A stretch of DNA of 64,000 bases. It comes from Paenibacillus macerans. Lineage in GTDB: Bacteria > Bacillota > Bacilli > Paenibacillales > Paenibacillaceae. The stretch lies in NCBI RefSeq assembly GCF_023715465.1, contig NZ_JAMBOE010000021.1, positions 1-64,000 of the forward strand. The letters are read 5' to 3'. Both the position numbers and the translations under genes were made by a program. Positions 1 through 7,421 of this stretch are shown here, in pieces. The first letter of the stretch is position 1; each line of letters begins with the position of its first letter. The notes beneath the pieces are model-generated. The model was given only the letters and a program-made list of their open reading frames with translations, ran no database searches and was not told where the DNA came from.

Positions 1-48
1 CGTATTGCGTTTAAAGGTTTCATCAAAATGTTGACGCTGTTCTCCCAT
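1..48 (-). CDS. IS3-family transposase OrfA, N-terminal fragment
   Basis: Only the first 16 codons are in the window (MGEQRQHFDETFKRNT). They resemble the start of the small helix-turn-helix OrfA protein of IS150-like elements, which begins with a similar polar stretch leading into the FK motif. The gene runs off the left edge, so it cannot be judged intact. The start is supported by GAGGTG a few bases upstream on the minus strand. Confidence 0.55.
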   Translation of the reverse strand, partial: MGEQRQHFDETFKRNT

Positions 49-124
49 GATACACCTCGACCTCTTTATGTTGTTTTCTATTGTACCAGGTGGCTGTTAC
101 AGCGTGTCTACTTTTTAGTCTACA
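1..124 (-). mobile_element. Left-truncated IS3-family (IS150-group-like) insertion sequence, end at about 124
   Basis: Read on the minus strand, the element begins at 124 with TGTAGACTAAAAAGTAGACA, which looks like the terminal repeat of IS150-type IS3 elements. It continues through a TACAAT -10-like box (85-80) and a GAGGTG ribosome site to an ATG at 48. The rest lies outside the window. Its outer end sits four bases from the first unit of an intergenic repeat element, so the insertion appears to have removed or displaced that element's left part. Confidence 0.72.
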
Positions 125-128
125 TCCT

Positions 129-385
129 CTAACGGACACCAGCGACCTTATCCGTCTATTTCCCGAGTATTTCCCAGCCTAACGGACACAGGCACCCCTA
201 TTTCGCTCTAAACCCGTTCCTCCAGGGAGATTTGAGGTAAATAACGTCATCTCTGTCATTACATTCTGCAAACCTCCGTTTTTTCGAAAATAACGGCTCT
301 GGTGTCCCTTAGCCCCAGGTCCCTCTTCACCTCCCCTCTCTACTTGCGCTTCGCCCTCTACCATGCCTGAAATCTTATAAATTCC
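129..385. repeat. Intergenic repeat element A, copy 1 (2+2 inverted-unit type)
   Basis: Core 129-314 holds two forward units starting CTAACGGACAC and ending near CTTAT or CTATTT, then two inverted units (ending GTGTCCCTTAG on the plus strand). A further pyrimidine-rich tail to about 385 is shared with the copies at 12.2 and 58.1 kb. The element abuts the hxlR terminator on one side and the IS end on the other. It encodes no convincing protein. Confidence 0.8.
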
Positions 386-400
386 AAAATGTAAATAAAA

Positions 401-448
401 GCCGCCCCGAAAGCAGCTTCGCATAAAACAAACTGCCTTCGGGACGGC
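401..448 (-). terminator. Rho-independent terminator of hxlR
   Basis: On the minus strand GCCGTCCCGAAGGCAG pairs with CTGCTTTCGGGGCGGC and is followed by TTTTATTT. It lies 40 bp past the hxlR stop codon. Confidence 0.8.
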
Positions 449-487
449 CCGGAATGGTTTATTAAATTTTGGCGGCAGGGAGCGCGT

Positions 488-844
488 TTACTCGGCAATA
501 ACCTCCTGATTTTTTAACACATTGATTTTATAATTCATGCCCCATTCATACATGGACTCTAAGATCGGCATCAGGCTTTGGCCGTGTTCGGTGAGCGTAT
601 ACTCCACTTTGGGCGGAACCACGGGATACACCTCGCGATGGACGATGAGATCCTCCTCCAGCTCCCGCAATTGATTGACGAGCATGCGCTGGGTGATTCC
701 GGGAATGAGGGAACGGAGCTCGTTGAACCGTTTGGTTCCCTCCTTGCCAAGATGCCACATGATGAGCATTTTCCACTTCCCGCCAATGATATGCAGGGTC
801 AGCTCTTTTTCGCAGTTAAACGTTCTTTCATCAAATCTTCCCAC
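488..844 (-). CDS. hxlR: HxlR-type transcriptional activator of the formaldehyde/RuMP genes
   Basis: This 118-residue winged-helix protein of the HxlR family closely follows the family pattern: an N-terminal NCEKELTL stretch with a cysteine at residue 11, IIGGKWK, then a wing around PPKVEYTLTEHG. In Bacillus subtilis HxlR activates hxlAB in response to formaldehyde, and the conserved cysteine near the N terminus is the family's aldehyde-sensing residue. Here the gene is divergent from the hxlA-hxlB pair, the classic arrangement, which makes the assignment more specific than family membership alone. The roughly 190 bp divergent region contains a dyad that may be its operator. A strong terminator follows the gene. 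Confidence 0.93.
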   Translation of the reverse strand: MGRFDERTFNCEKELTLHIIGGKWKMLIMWHLGKEGTKRFNELRSLIPGITQRMLVNQLRELEEDLIVHREVYPVVPPKVEYTLTEHGQSLMPILESMYEWGMNYKINVLKNQEVIAE

Positions 845-921
845 GTTATCTCACCTCCAATCCCATCCTACCACAAAAAGGGGAGTACAGTATACTTTAG
901 GACAATAGGTGCTAATCAAGT

Positions 922-951
922 ACATATAGTCATTTTCAAGTAACTATATGT
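922..951. promoter_or_regulatory. Dyad in the hxlR-hxlA divergent region, candidate HxlR operator
   Basis: ACATATAGT at 922-930 and ACTATATGT at 943-951 form a perfect 9-bp inverted repeat with a 12-bp spacer, about 90 bp before the hxlA start. HxlR binds upstream of hxlA in B. subtilis. That this dyad is the site here is an inference from position. A TATACT box at about 888-893 on the minus strand could serve hxlR. Confidence 0.5.
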
Positions 952-1038
952 TTTTAAAGTGCGTACTTACATCGTTTGCAGTTCACGGTTATGATGGGCT
1001 TACGTTCACCACATTCTAAATCATCGGGAGTGATAATC

Positions 1039-1671
1039 ATGGAATTGCAGTTGGCGCTTGATCTTGTCAACATCCCTGAAGCTAAACAAATTGTCGCCGA
1101 GGTGCAGGAGCATATCGATATCGTGGAAATCGGAACCCCTGTGGTCATCAACGAAGGGCTCCGCGCGGTCAAAGAAATTAAGGAACAGTTTCCGTCACTA
1201 AAAGTGCTGGCCGATTTGAAAGTGATGGATGCCGGCGCATACGAAGTGATGAAAGCCGCGGAAGCCGGCGCGGATATCGTAACCGTTCTGGGGGCGACGG
1301 ACGACGCCACGATTCGGGGCGCTGTGGAAGAGGCCAAAAAACATAACACAAAAATATTAGTGGATATGATCAACGTAAAAGATATCGAAACCCGCGCCCG
1401 GGAAATCGACGCATTGGGTGTAGACTATATCTGCGTTCATACCGGTTACGATTTGCAGGCGGAAGGCCAAAGTCCCTTTGAGCAATTGCGGATCATCAAG
1501 AACGTCGTGAAAAATTCCAAAACGGCGGTAGCCGGCGGAATCAAGCTGGACACCCTGCCCGACGTAGTCAAGGCCAATCCTGATCTTGTCATCGTTGGCG
1601 GAGGAATTACCGGACAGGCCGACAAAAAGGCCGCGGCCGCAGAAATGCAAAGATTGGTCGCTCAGGGGTAA
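1039..1671 (+). CDS. hxlA: 3-hexulose-6-phosphate synthase
   Basis: This 210-residue cytosolic enzyme condenses formaldehyde with ribulose 5-phosphate to give 3-hexulose 6-phosphate, the first step of the ribulose monophosphate route for formaldehyde fixation or detoxification. The sequence is a compact orotidine-decarboxylase-superfamily barrel with MELQLALD at the N terminus, the catalytic-strand motif LADLKVMDAG near residue 65, and a phosphate-binding VVGGGITG near the C terminus. I chose the ATG at 1039 because CGGGAGTGAT lies just upstream. A longer in-frame start at 976 has no ribosome site and lies in the regulatory region. The next gene follows after 7 bp, so the two are co-transcribed. 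Confidence 0.95.
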   Translation: MELQLALDLVNIPEAKQIVAEVQEHIDIVEIGTPVVINEGLRAVKEIKEQFPSLKVLADLKVMDAGAYEVMKAAEAGADIVTVLGATDDATIRGAVEEAKKHNTKILVDMINVKDIETRAREIDALGVDYICVHTGYDLQAEGQSPFEQLRIIKNVVKNSKTAVAGGIKLDTLPDVVKANPDLVIVGGGITGQADKKAAAAEMQRLVAQG

Positions 1672-1678
1672 TACGCGA

Positions 1679-2236
1679 ATGGATACCGTGCAATACGCCG
1701 CAAAAATTATCGAAGAACTGCAGCATTCCGTCTCCTTTATTCAGGAAGCCGAAGCAGATCGGTTAGTGGACCGGCTGCTCCAGGCCGATAAAGTGTTTGT
1801 GGCCGGCGCGGGCCGTTCCGGGTTCATGGCCAAATCGTTTGCCATGCGGCTGATGCAAATGGGCCATAACGCCTACGTCGTCGGTGAAACGGTGACCCCA
1901 AGCATCGGTAAGAACGATGTGCTGGTCATCGGTTCCGGCTCCGGAGAGACGAAAGCGCTGGTCAGCATGGCGCAAAAGGCGAAAACGCTGGATGCCGGAA
2001 TAGCGCTCGTCACCATCTCCCCCGAATCCGCCATCGGGAAATTAGCCGACGTGATCGTGCGCCTGCCCGGTTCTCCGAAGGACAAGGAGTTAAGCCGTTA
2101 CAATACGATCCAGCCCATGGCCTCCTTGTTCGAACAGACGTTGTTGATTTTTTATGACGCGGTCATTCTAAAATGCATGGAACGCAAAGGGATCACGGGC
2201 AGCGAGATGTACGGCAGGCACGCAAATTTGGAATAG
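1679..2236 (+). CDS. hxlB: 6-phospho-3-hexuloisomerase
   Basis: This 185-residue SIS-domain sugar isomerase converts 3-hexulose 6-phosphate to fructose 6-phosphate, completing the two-step formaldehyde pathway started by HxlA. Visible features are the SIS phosphosugar-binding segment with GAGRSGF near residue 45, GSGSGET near residue 87, and a C-terminal MYGRHANLE typical of the family. The ATG at 1679 is preceded by CAGGGGTAA, which overlaps the hxlA stop, so translational coupling is likely. The whole unit is hxlR under divergent control with hxlAB. Expression is presumably induced by formaldehyde. Confidence 0.94.
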   Translation: MDTVQYAAKIIEELQHSVSFIQEAEADRLVDRLLQADKVFVAGAGRSGFMAKSFAMRLMQMGHNAYVVGETVTPSIGKNDVLVIGSGSGETKALVSMAQKAKTLDAGIALVTISPESAIGKLADVIVRLPGSPKDKELSRYNTIQPMASLFEQTLLIFYDAVILKCMERKGITGSEMYGRHANLE

Positions 2237-2277
2237 CGCGTAGACCTCGAATAACACTAAACCTGGAATAACGCCGC

Positions 2278-2310
2278 AAAGCAGGCCGGACTTTTGGACG
2301 GCCTTGCTTT
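2278..2310 (+). terminator. Likely terminator of hxlAB
   Basis: AAAGCAGGCCG and CGGCCTTGCTTT form a stem with one bulged base, followed by a T-rich stretch. It lies 40 bp after hxlB. Confidence 0.65.
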
Positions 2311-2453
2311 CGTTGCTTTACACTTTGTAGTTCATTCGGCATAGGGTATCAATAGCGCACATATCCTCTGCCACATCTTGCCCCTGGAATGATTCGCATG
2401 TCATAGGACATGCCTGAGCCAGAGTTTTCTCATTCGTGACTATAGTCGTGATT

Positions 2454-2753
2454 TTACGAAAACTCGTTATCAAACTTTCTCCCCTCATCTATCAAAGCGG
2501 TTATTTGTATCCCATCCATCAGCCCCTGCCTATACATGATCGAATAAACCTTTGATATTCTTTCATTTTGCAGTTCCTCGTATTGATACAACTTGGATTG
2601 CTTGTCCTTAGGCAAACATTGAAGCATTTCATTGAATAACAATTGCAATCTCTTTGATTTAGCACGATACTCATCCTGGATCGACACGCCATTCCCAATT
2701 TCATCAGTCCGCAGCTCTATCAGCTCATTCAAATAACTTCTTATCGTTTCCAT
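2454..2753 (-). CDS. Small hypothetical protein (possibly DUF6809-like)
   Basis: The 99-residue product is highly charged and predicted mostly helical, with no signal peptide and no obvious catalytic motif. A stretch near the C terminus (YRQGLMDGIQI) resembles the (Y/F)xxGFxxGxx motif of small Bacillota proteins such as the DUF6809 group, but I recognise this only loosely. GGAGTGTGATGG precedes the ATG on the minus strand. It stands alone, transcribed away from the repeat-rich kilobase to its right. I cannot assign a function. Confidence 0.6.
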   Translation of the reverse strand: METIRSYLNELIELRTDEIGNGVSIQDEYRAKSKRLQLLFNEMLQCLPKDKQSKLYQYEELQNERISKVYSIMYRQGLMDGIQITALIDEGRKFDNEFS

Positions 2754-2982
2754 GGACCATCACACTCCATCCCCAAGTGATGCCCATATTATATCAACGC
2801 GAAAAAATATTTTATACGATCACATTGACATCAAAGTGATGTCACCATACTCACATTGCGCTTAGAACAAGGGAATTTTGAAAAAAAAAATTCATAGCCG
2901 ATAAAAACAAACGTTCAATCGTAATAAAAAACCTGTTTCGACCGACTGGTAAAAATGCGCTTGATCGGCTTTACGGCGACGA

Positions 2983-3170
2983 TTAATTGCATTTTGTACA
3001 ACTAACTTCATACCCAACTGCTCAATCACTCGTTTTAATTGCATTTCATACAATTACATTCCCGTTTCTTTCCCTTTCCTTCAAAAAAGTGCGGGGTAAT
3101 TGTAGGATTTGCACTTAATCAAGCGTTGTGGCAGCATTTGCGGATAAATAGCTGTACTTTTTGCAACAAC
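2983..3170. repeat. Intergenic repeat element C, copy 1
   Basis: Two forward words (AATTGCATTTTGTACAACTA and AATTGCATTTCATACAATTA) are followed by two inverted relatives (TAATTGTAGGATTTGCACTT and AGCTGTACTTTTTGCAAC). This is the same 2+2 plan as the other intergenic elements but with a different word. A single extra unit occurs at about 3670-3690. The AT-rich stretch 2754-2982 shows nothing else I can name. Confidence 0.65.
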
Positions 3171-3296
3171 TTCAACGATAAAATCGAGATAACTCGCCGG
3201 CTTAACCTGTTTATGTATACAGACACACATAGCGGCGGACCCAGGAGTACGAGAGTATCGGCCTTCTGAATTAGCTTCTATCATTTTCAAGAATTT

Positions 3297-3304
3297 GGTA
3301 TAAT
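3297..3304 (+). promoter_or_regulatory. Extended -10 promoter of the small ORF
   Basis: TGGTATAAT (TGn plus a consensus TATAAT at 3299-3304) lies about 60 bp before the small ORF, consistent with a SigA extended -10 promoter. The -35 is weak. Confidence 0.65.
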
Positions 3305-3366
3305 AAAACGGACGAGGTGCACCGGTGGGTGGACGCGGTGAAGCTAACCCGAAAGGGGGTGAGGCC

Positions 3367-3495
3367 GTGTCCATTCTTGAATTGTGCTTGAAACTGTTGG
3401 ACGGGGTGTCGAGGCTGGTTGGGGTTCTGACCGGAATTAACACGTTACTTACCGCCCGCAAACAGGCGCGAGACAAGAAAAACCACCGGGAATAG
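3367..3495 (+). CDS. 42-residue small protein, candidate type I toxin
   Basis: A GTG-initiated ORF follows an unusually strong ribosome site (AAAGGGGGTGAGGCC). The product has a mainly hydrophobic first 33 residues (starting VSILELCLKLLDG) and a short, mostly basic tail ending in KKNHRE, the general plan of small membrane toxins such as TxpA and BsrG. It has its own extended -10 promoter. Its stop codon lies inside the terminator stem, and a convergent promoter faces it from the right. That compact arrangement is what suggests a toxin-antitoxin locus. The hydrophobic part also carries a few charges (E5, K9, D12, R16), so an amphipathic helix is as likely as a full membrane span. Confidence 0.6.
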   Translation: MSILELCLKLLDGVSRLVGVLTGINTLLTARKQARDKKNHRE

Positions 3496-3519
3496 GTTGG
3501 CCGCCTACCGGTGGTTTTT
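3478..3519. terminator. Bidirectional terminator shared by the small ORF and its convergent RNA
   Basis: AAAAACCACCGG (3478-3489) pairs perfectly with CCGGTGGTTTTT (3508-3519). The A-run and T-run at the two ends allow termination on either strand. Confidence 0.85.
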
Positions 3520-3559
3520 CGCCTGAAAATCTCGCCGTGGTTGCCCATCGGCCCTTGTC

Positions 3560-3588
3560 TGCCGCGATCCAGCATCGCGGCATTTTTC
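3560..3588 (+). terminator. Second hairpin with T-run downstream of the small ORF
   Basis: TGCCGCGAT and ATCGCGGCA form a 9-bp stem followed by TTTTTCATTTT. It could back up the first terminator on the plus strand, and on the minus strand it would form the 5' hairpin of the convergent RNA. The remaining sequence up to 3831 contains one repeat-C unit and nothing else I recognise. Confidence 0.6.
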
Positions 3589-3831
3589 ATTTTGCGTATT
3601 TTCTAAGCACATTATACCACAAGCAGGGTTTACGCAAAAGCTTGATCAGCCGCCTCTATGTTTTCTTTAAGTACCTGTACATTTTGCAACAATTTCGACT
3701 AACAACACGCTTGATTTTTTCGAGAAAAGCCAGTGATCTTGAATGCCGCCGAGGTTTGGTCATTTCGGTTTCGTTAAATGCCTAAATTGAGGGGTTAAAC
3801 ACGTTTTCAGAATTTGTTCTATTATAGAGGG

Positions 3832-6462
3832 CTAAGCTTCCTTAGGTTTCGCCATGCGCATGAATACTTTGATCACCTCGCTCAGCAGCAGCGGGATAAG
3901 CGCCAGCCCAACGACGACGGCCCAATCCGCCAAGCTGAGGTTCTGCACTTGGAAGGCGGCGGCCAAAAACGGAACCGTGATGGAAACAAACTGTAAAAAC
4001 AAACCCGCGAGAACTGCCCAGACCAACAGCTTGTTGGAAAATAAGCCAACGGTAAAAATCGACTTCGTGGCGCTGCGTTTCGAAAAAGAGTAAAACAGCT
4101 GCGAAGCCGCCAAGACGACAAACGCCATCGTCCGCGCATAGGTCATCACGTCTGCGGGAATATTTTCCGACCTTAGTCCGTATCCGTATTCGCGAAGGCC
4201 CACGTAAAAAGCGACCAGCGTCAGCGCCCCGATCAGCAGGCCGCCGATCACGGCCCGCACTGCGGCGGCGCCGGCGAAGAAACTCTCCTTTGGATCCCGC
4301 GGCTTGCGTTTCATCACATCTTCCTCACCCGGATCCACGCCAAGCGCGATCGCCGGCAGCGTATCCGTCACCAGGTTGACCCAGAGCAGTTGGGTGGCCA
4401 ACAAAGGCAGCGGCCAGAAAAATACGATCGACGCCAAAATCGCCACGACTTCCCCAAAGTTGCAGGCCAATAAAAACGTCACCGTTTTGCGGATGTTGGC
4501 ATAAATATTCCGGCCTTCCCGGATCGCATGGACGATCGTCGTAAAGTTATCGTCGGTCAGGATCATATCGGCGGCGCCCTTCGATACATCAGTGCCGGTA
4601 ATGCCCATGGCCACCCCGATATCGGCGGTTTTCAAGGACGGTGCGTCATTCACCCCGTCCCCCGTCATCGAGACGATATTTCCCTGGGCCTTAAACGCTT
4701 TGACGATCTTGACCTTGTGCTCGGGAGACACGCGGGCGAACACGCGGACATTCTGGATTTTCCCAACAAATGCTTCATCCGTCAGTTCATCGATTTCCGC
4801 GCCCGTCATGCTCTGCTCCAGCGAGCTGGCGATTTCCAGCTCCTTGGCGATCGCCACCGCGGTGTTCCGGTGATCGCCCGTAATCATGACCGGCGTAATC
4901 CCGGCCATTTTCGCTTCCCTTATCGAGTCCTTTACCTCGATCCGCGGCGGATCGATCATGCCCACGAAACCGAGGATCGTCAGATCCTGTTCCATTTCCT
5001 CCGGGGACAGTTGGCGGTCCGTGTCCTTATAGGCTGCACCAAGCACCCTTAGGGCGTCGTCCGACATTTTTTCCGCCGCCTGCAAGTATTGGCCTTTCAG
5101 TTCCTCGGTCAGCGGCACCACTTCCCCCTTGACGACGGCCGAAACCGAAATCCGCAGAAGCTGGTCGATCGCCCCCTTCGTATGAACGCGGTAGCCCTCC
5201 CGTGTCTGATTTAAAGTGGACATCAGTTTGCGGTCGGAATCGAAAGGTTTTTCGTCCATCCTTTTATATTCCGCTTCCAGCGAACGCTTCAAAATATTAT
5301 GCTGTTCGCCGTAGGCAACCAGGGCGATTTCCGTGGGATCGCCGGTTCCCTGGCCGTTCTCGTAGGTAGCGTCAGAGCAGAGAACGAAGGTTTTGATCAT
5401 CTCCAAAGGCGGCTCTTCATTTAAAGGGGTGGCGGTAAAATACTCGACCACCGTCATTTTATTTTGCGTCAGCGTTCCCGTTTTGTCCGAACAGATGATG
5501 TTCACGGAACCTAACGTTTCGACTGCCGGCAGTTTCTTCACAATCGCGTTAATCCGCGACATACGGGTGACGCCAAGCGCAAGCACGATCGCCACGATGG
5601 CCGGAAGCCCTTCCGGAATCGCCGCCACCGCCAGACTGATCGCGGTAAGAAACAATTCGAACAGATCGCGCCCTTGGATCAGCCCGATCACGAATATCAG
5701 CACGCAGATGCCGATGGCGATGTAACCGAGTATTTTGCCGAGCTCTTCCAGCTTTTTTTGCAAGGGCGTGAGCTCCCGGGTGTCTTCATCGAGAATTTTG
5801 GCGATTTTGCCCATCTCCGTATCCATGGCCGTCGCCACGACGACTCCTTCGCCGCGCCCGTAGGTGACCAGCGTCGACATGAACGCCATATTGGTCAGAT
5901 CGCCCACCGCCATCTTCGGGGCTTCATGGATGTCGTCGGCGTTTTTATCCGCCGGCACGGATTCCCCGGTCAAAGCCGATTCCTCGATCTGCAGGTTGGC
6001 GCTGGCCAGCAGGCGCAGATCAGCCGGAATGTAGCGCCCGGCATCAAGGATGACGATGTCCCCGGGCACAACCTCCCCGGAATCGATTTCTTTCGCCTCG
6101 CCGTCGCGGCGAACGAGCGATTTGGGCGCCGTCATCCGCTGCAGCGCTTCGATCGCCTTCTCCGCTTTTTGCTCCTGGATCACGCCGATGACCGCGTTCA
6201 GGAGCACGACGGCCAGGATGATCACCGCATCCATGTATTCCCCGACAAACAAGGTCACTACGGCAGCACCCATAAGAACGTAAATGAGCATATCTTTGAG
6301 TTGGGCCAAAAAGAGCGACAACCTGCTTTTTTTCGGTTTACCCTTCAGCTTGTTGGGCCCATATCGGCTTAACCGGGCTTTGGCTTCCGCGCCTGTCAAG
6401 CCCGGCCCCGGGTCGGCCTGCAGCTCCCGCAACACGGCTTCCCGGGATTTTGTATGCCACAT
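3832..6462 (-). CDS. Calcium-translocating P-type ATPase (SERCA-like)
   Basis: An 876-residue P2A-type ATPase predicted to export or sequester Ca2+ across the cytoplasmic membrane. It has the N-terminal cation-ATPase domain, the actuator motif TGES, a TM4 region with PEGLP, the phosphorylation motif DKTGTLTQNKM with catalytic aspartate, the hinge TGDGVNDAP, and about ten membrane segments, the last six near the C terminus. Length and motif spacing match full-length bacterial SERCA-type pumps such as B. subtilis YloB. I prefer the ATG at 6462, which has AAGAGGTG six bases upstream. A GTG three codons earlier lies inside that ribosome site. The gene is divergent from uridine kinase and stands alone. 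Confidence 0.93.
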   Translation of the reverse strand: MWHTKSREAVLRELQADPGPGLTGAEAKARLSRYGPNKLKGKPKKSRLSLFLAQLKDMLIYVLMGAAVVTLFVGEYMDAVIILAVVLLNAVIGVIQEQKAEKAIEALQRMTAPKSLVRRDGEAKEIDSGEVVPGDIVILDAGRYIPADLRLLASANLQIEESALTGESVPADKNADDIHEAPKMAVGDLTNMAFMSTLVTYGRGEGVVVATAMDTEMGKIAKILDEDTRELTPLQKKLEELGKILGYIAIGICVLIFVIGLIQGRDLFELFLTAISLAVAAIPEGLPAIVAIVLALGVTRMSRINAIVKKLPAVETLGSVNIICSDKTGTLTQNKMTVVEYFTATPLNEEPPLEMIKTFVLCSDATYENGQGTGDPTEIALVAYGEQHNILKRSLEAEYKRMDEKPFDSDRKLMSTLNQTREGYRVHTKGAIDQLLRISVSAVVKGEVVPLTEELKGQYLQAAEKMSDDALRVLGAAYKDTDRQLSPEEMEQDLTILGFVGMIDPPRIEVKDSIREAKMAGITPVMITGDHRNTAVAIAKELEIASSLEQSMTGAEIDELTDEAFVGKIQNVRVFARVSPEHKVKIVKAFKAQGNIVSMTGDGVNDAPSLKTADIGVAMGITGTDVSKGAADMILTDDNFTTIVHAIREGRNIYANIRKTVTFLLACNFGEVVAILASIVFFWPLPLLATQLLWVNLVTDTLPAIALGVDPGEEDVMKRKPRDPKESFFAGAAAVRAVIGGLLIGALTLVAFYVGLREYGYGLRSENIPADVMTYARTMAFVVLAASQLFYSFSKRSATKSIFTVGLFSNKLLVWAVLAGLFLQFVSITVPFLAAAFQVQNLSLADWAVVVGLALIPLLLSEVIKVFMRMAKPKEA

Positions 6463-6695
6463 CGGCAGCACCTCTTATTCAGGATATATTCAAAATGGAC
6501 TCTACCATTATTTATTGTAAACCTGTTCCATCCATAATTATGAGTACGCTCATGAAATTGAATGAGTCCCGCCACAATTTTGCCATGATTTAAAAGTGCT
6601 CCATTTGCCTGTATCCAGATGAAAAAAGCACGGCGCTATGCTACAATACTTGAATGTGTTAACGGGAAATTGTTTAGGAGGGTATTTGAATCGCC

Positions 6696-7316
6696 ATGCT
6701 GATTATAGGTATCGCCGGCGGAACCGGCTCCGGTAAAACCACGGTGGCCCGCTCGGTTATAGAGCAGCTTGATACGGATAAAGTAACATTCATTTCGCAG
6801 GATAATTACTATAAAGATCAAACGCATCTGACGATGTCCGAACGGGAAAAGACCAACTACGACCACCCTTTCGCCTTCGACAACGAACTGCTTGTAGAGC
6901 ATCTCACCCTTCTGAAAAACGGACAAGCCGCTTACGCGCCGGTGTACGACTTTACGATCCATACCCGGTCCGACAAAACGATTATGCTGCAGCCGAACAA
7001 TATCGTTATCGTCGAGGGACTGTTCGTGCTGTACGACGAAAAGCTGCGGGGCCTGCTCGACATTAAAGTGTTCGTGGACACCGATTCCGACGTCCGCATC
7101 CTCCGCCGCGTGTTGCGGGATATCGAGGAGCGCGGCCGCTCGATCCATTCCATCCACCAGCAGTACCTTGCCACTGTAAAGCCGATGCACGAAGCCTTCA
7201 TTGAGCCGTCCAAAAAATACGCCGACCTGATCATCCCCGAAGGCGGGCATAACGAAGTCGGCATCCAAATGCTAACGATTCTGACCGAAAAATATTTATC
7301 CGGAGGCGCCCGGTAA
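6696..7316 (+). CDS. udk: Uridine kinase
   Basis: This 206-residue cytosolic P-loop kinase phosphorylates uridine and cytidine to UMP and CMP in pyrimidine salvage. It shows the Walker A GGTGSGKTT at residues 8-16, the SQDNYYKD substrate segment, YDHP, and an RRxxRDxxxRG lid motif (RRVLRDIEERGR), all standard for Udk. Length is normal. GGAGGG lies about 11 bases before the ATG, and a TACAAT -10 box sits near 6641. A GC-rich terminator overlaps the end of the gene, so it is monocistronic. Confidence 0.94.
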   Translation: MLIIGIAGGTGSGKTTVARSVIEQLDTDKVTFISQDNYYKDQTHLTMSEREKTNYDHPFAFDNELLVEHLTLLKNGQAAYAPVYDFTIHTRSDKTIMLQPNNIVIVEGLFVLYDEKLRGLLDIKVFVDTDSDVRILRRVLRDIEERGRSIHSIHQQYLATVKPMHEAFIEPSKKYADLIIPEGGHNEVGIQMLTILTEKYLSGGAR

Positions 7317-7337
7317 ACCCGGGCCGCCTCTTCTTTT
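7303..7337 (+). terminator. Terminator of udk
   Basis: GGAGGCGCCCGG and CCCGGGCCGCCTC pair around a short loop and are followed by TTCTTTTT. The stem begins before the udk stop codon. Confidence 0.85.
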
Positions 7338-7421
7338 TGCGCGGGCGCCGGCTTTATGGCCGGGACATTTAGGCGTATGATAAAATGACAATAAATCATT
7401 GGGGAGAGGACGGGATGTTTC

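Larger units (their letters stand above)
3478..3604 (-). ncRNA. Convergent RNA, candidate type I antitoxin
   Basis: On the minus strand a second extended -10 box, TGGTATAAT, lies at 3619-3611. A transcript from about 3604 would run about 125 nt, contain the stable hairpin GCCGCGAT/ATCGCGGC (3582-3561), and end at the shared terminator after overlapping the 3' end of the toxin-like mRNA. Convergent RNAs overlapping at their 3' ends are the arrangement of txpA/RatA and bsrG/SR4 in B. subtilis. The RNA itself is inferred, not shown. Confidence 0.5.

Noticed and set aside
179..424. Minus-strand ORF in repeat element A (and its counterpart at 12299-12577)
   Set aside because: The frame is similar in two copies only because the repeat is similar. 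Indels shift it between copies, and it overlaps terminators.
3081..3590. 169-residue minus-strand frame over the small toxin-like locus
   Set aside because: It runs through a terminator hairpin and repeat element C and has no supported start. The convergent short RNA is a better explanation.
6463..6695. Riboswitch or metal-sensing leader upstream of the Ca2+ ATPase
   Set aside because: I looked for known conserved cores and paired elements in this 230-bp divergent gap and saw only ordinary promoter-like boxes.
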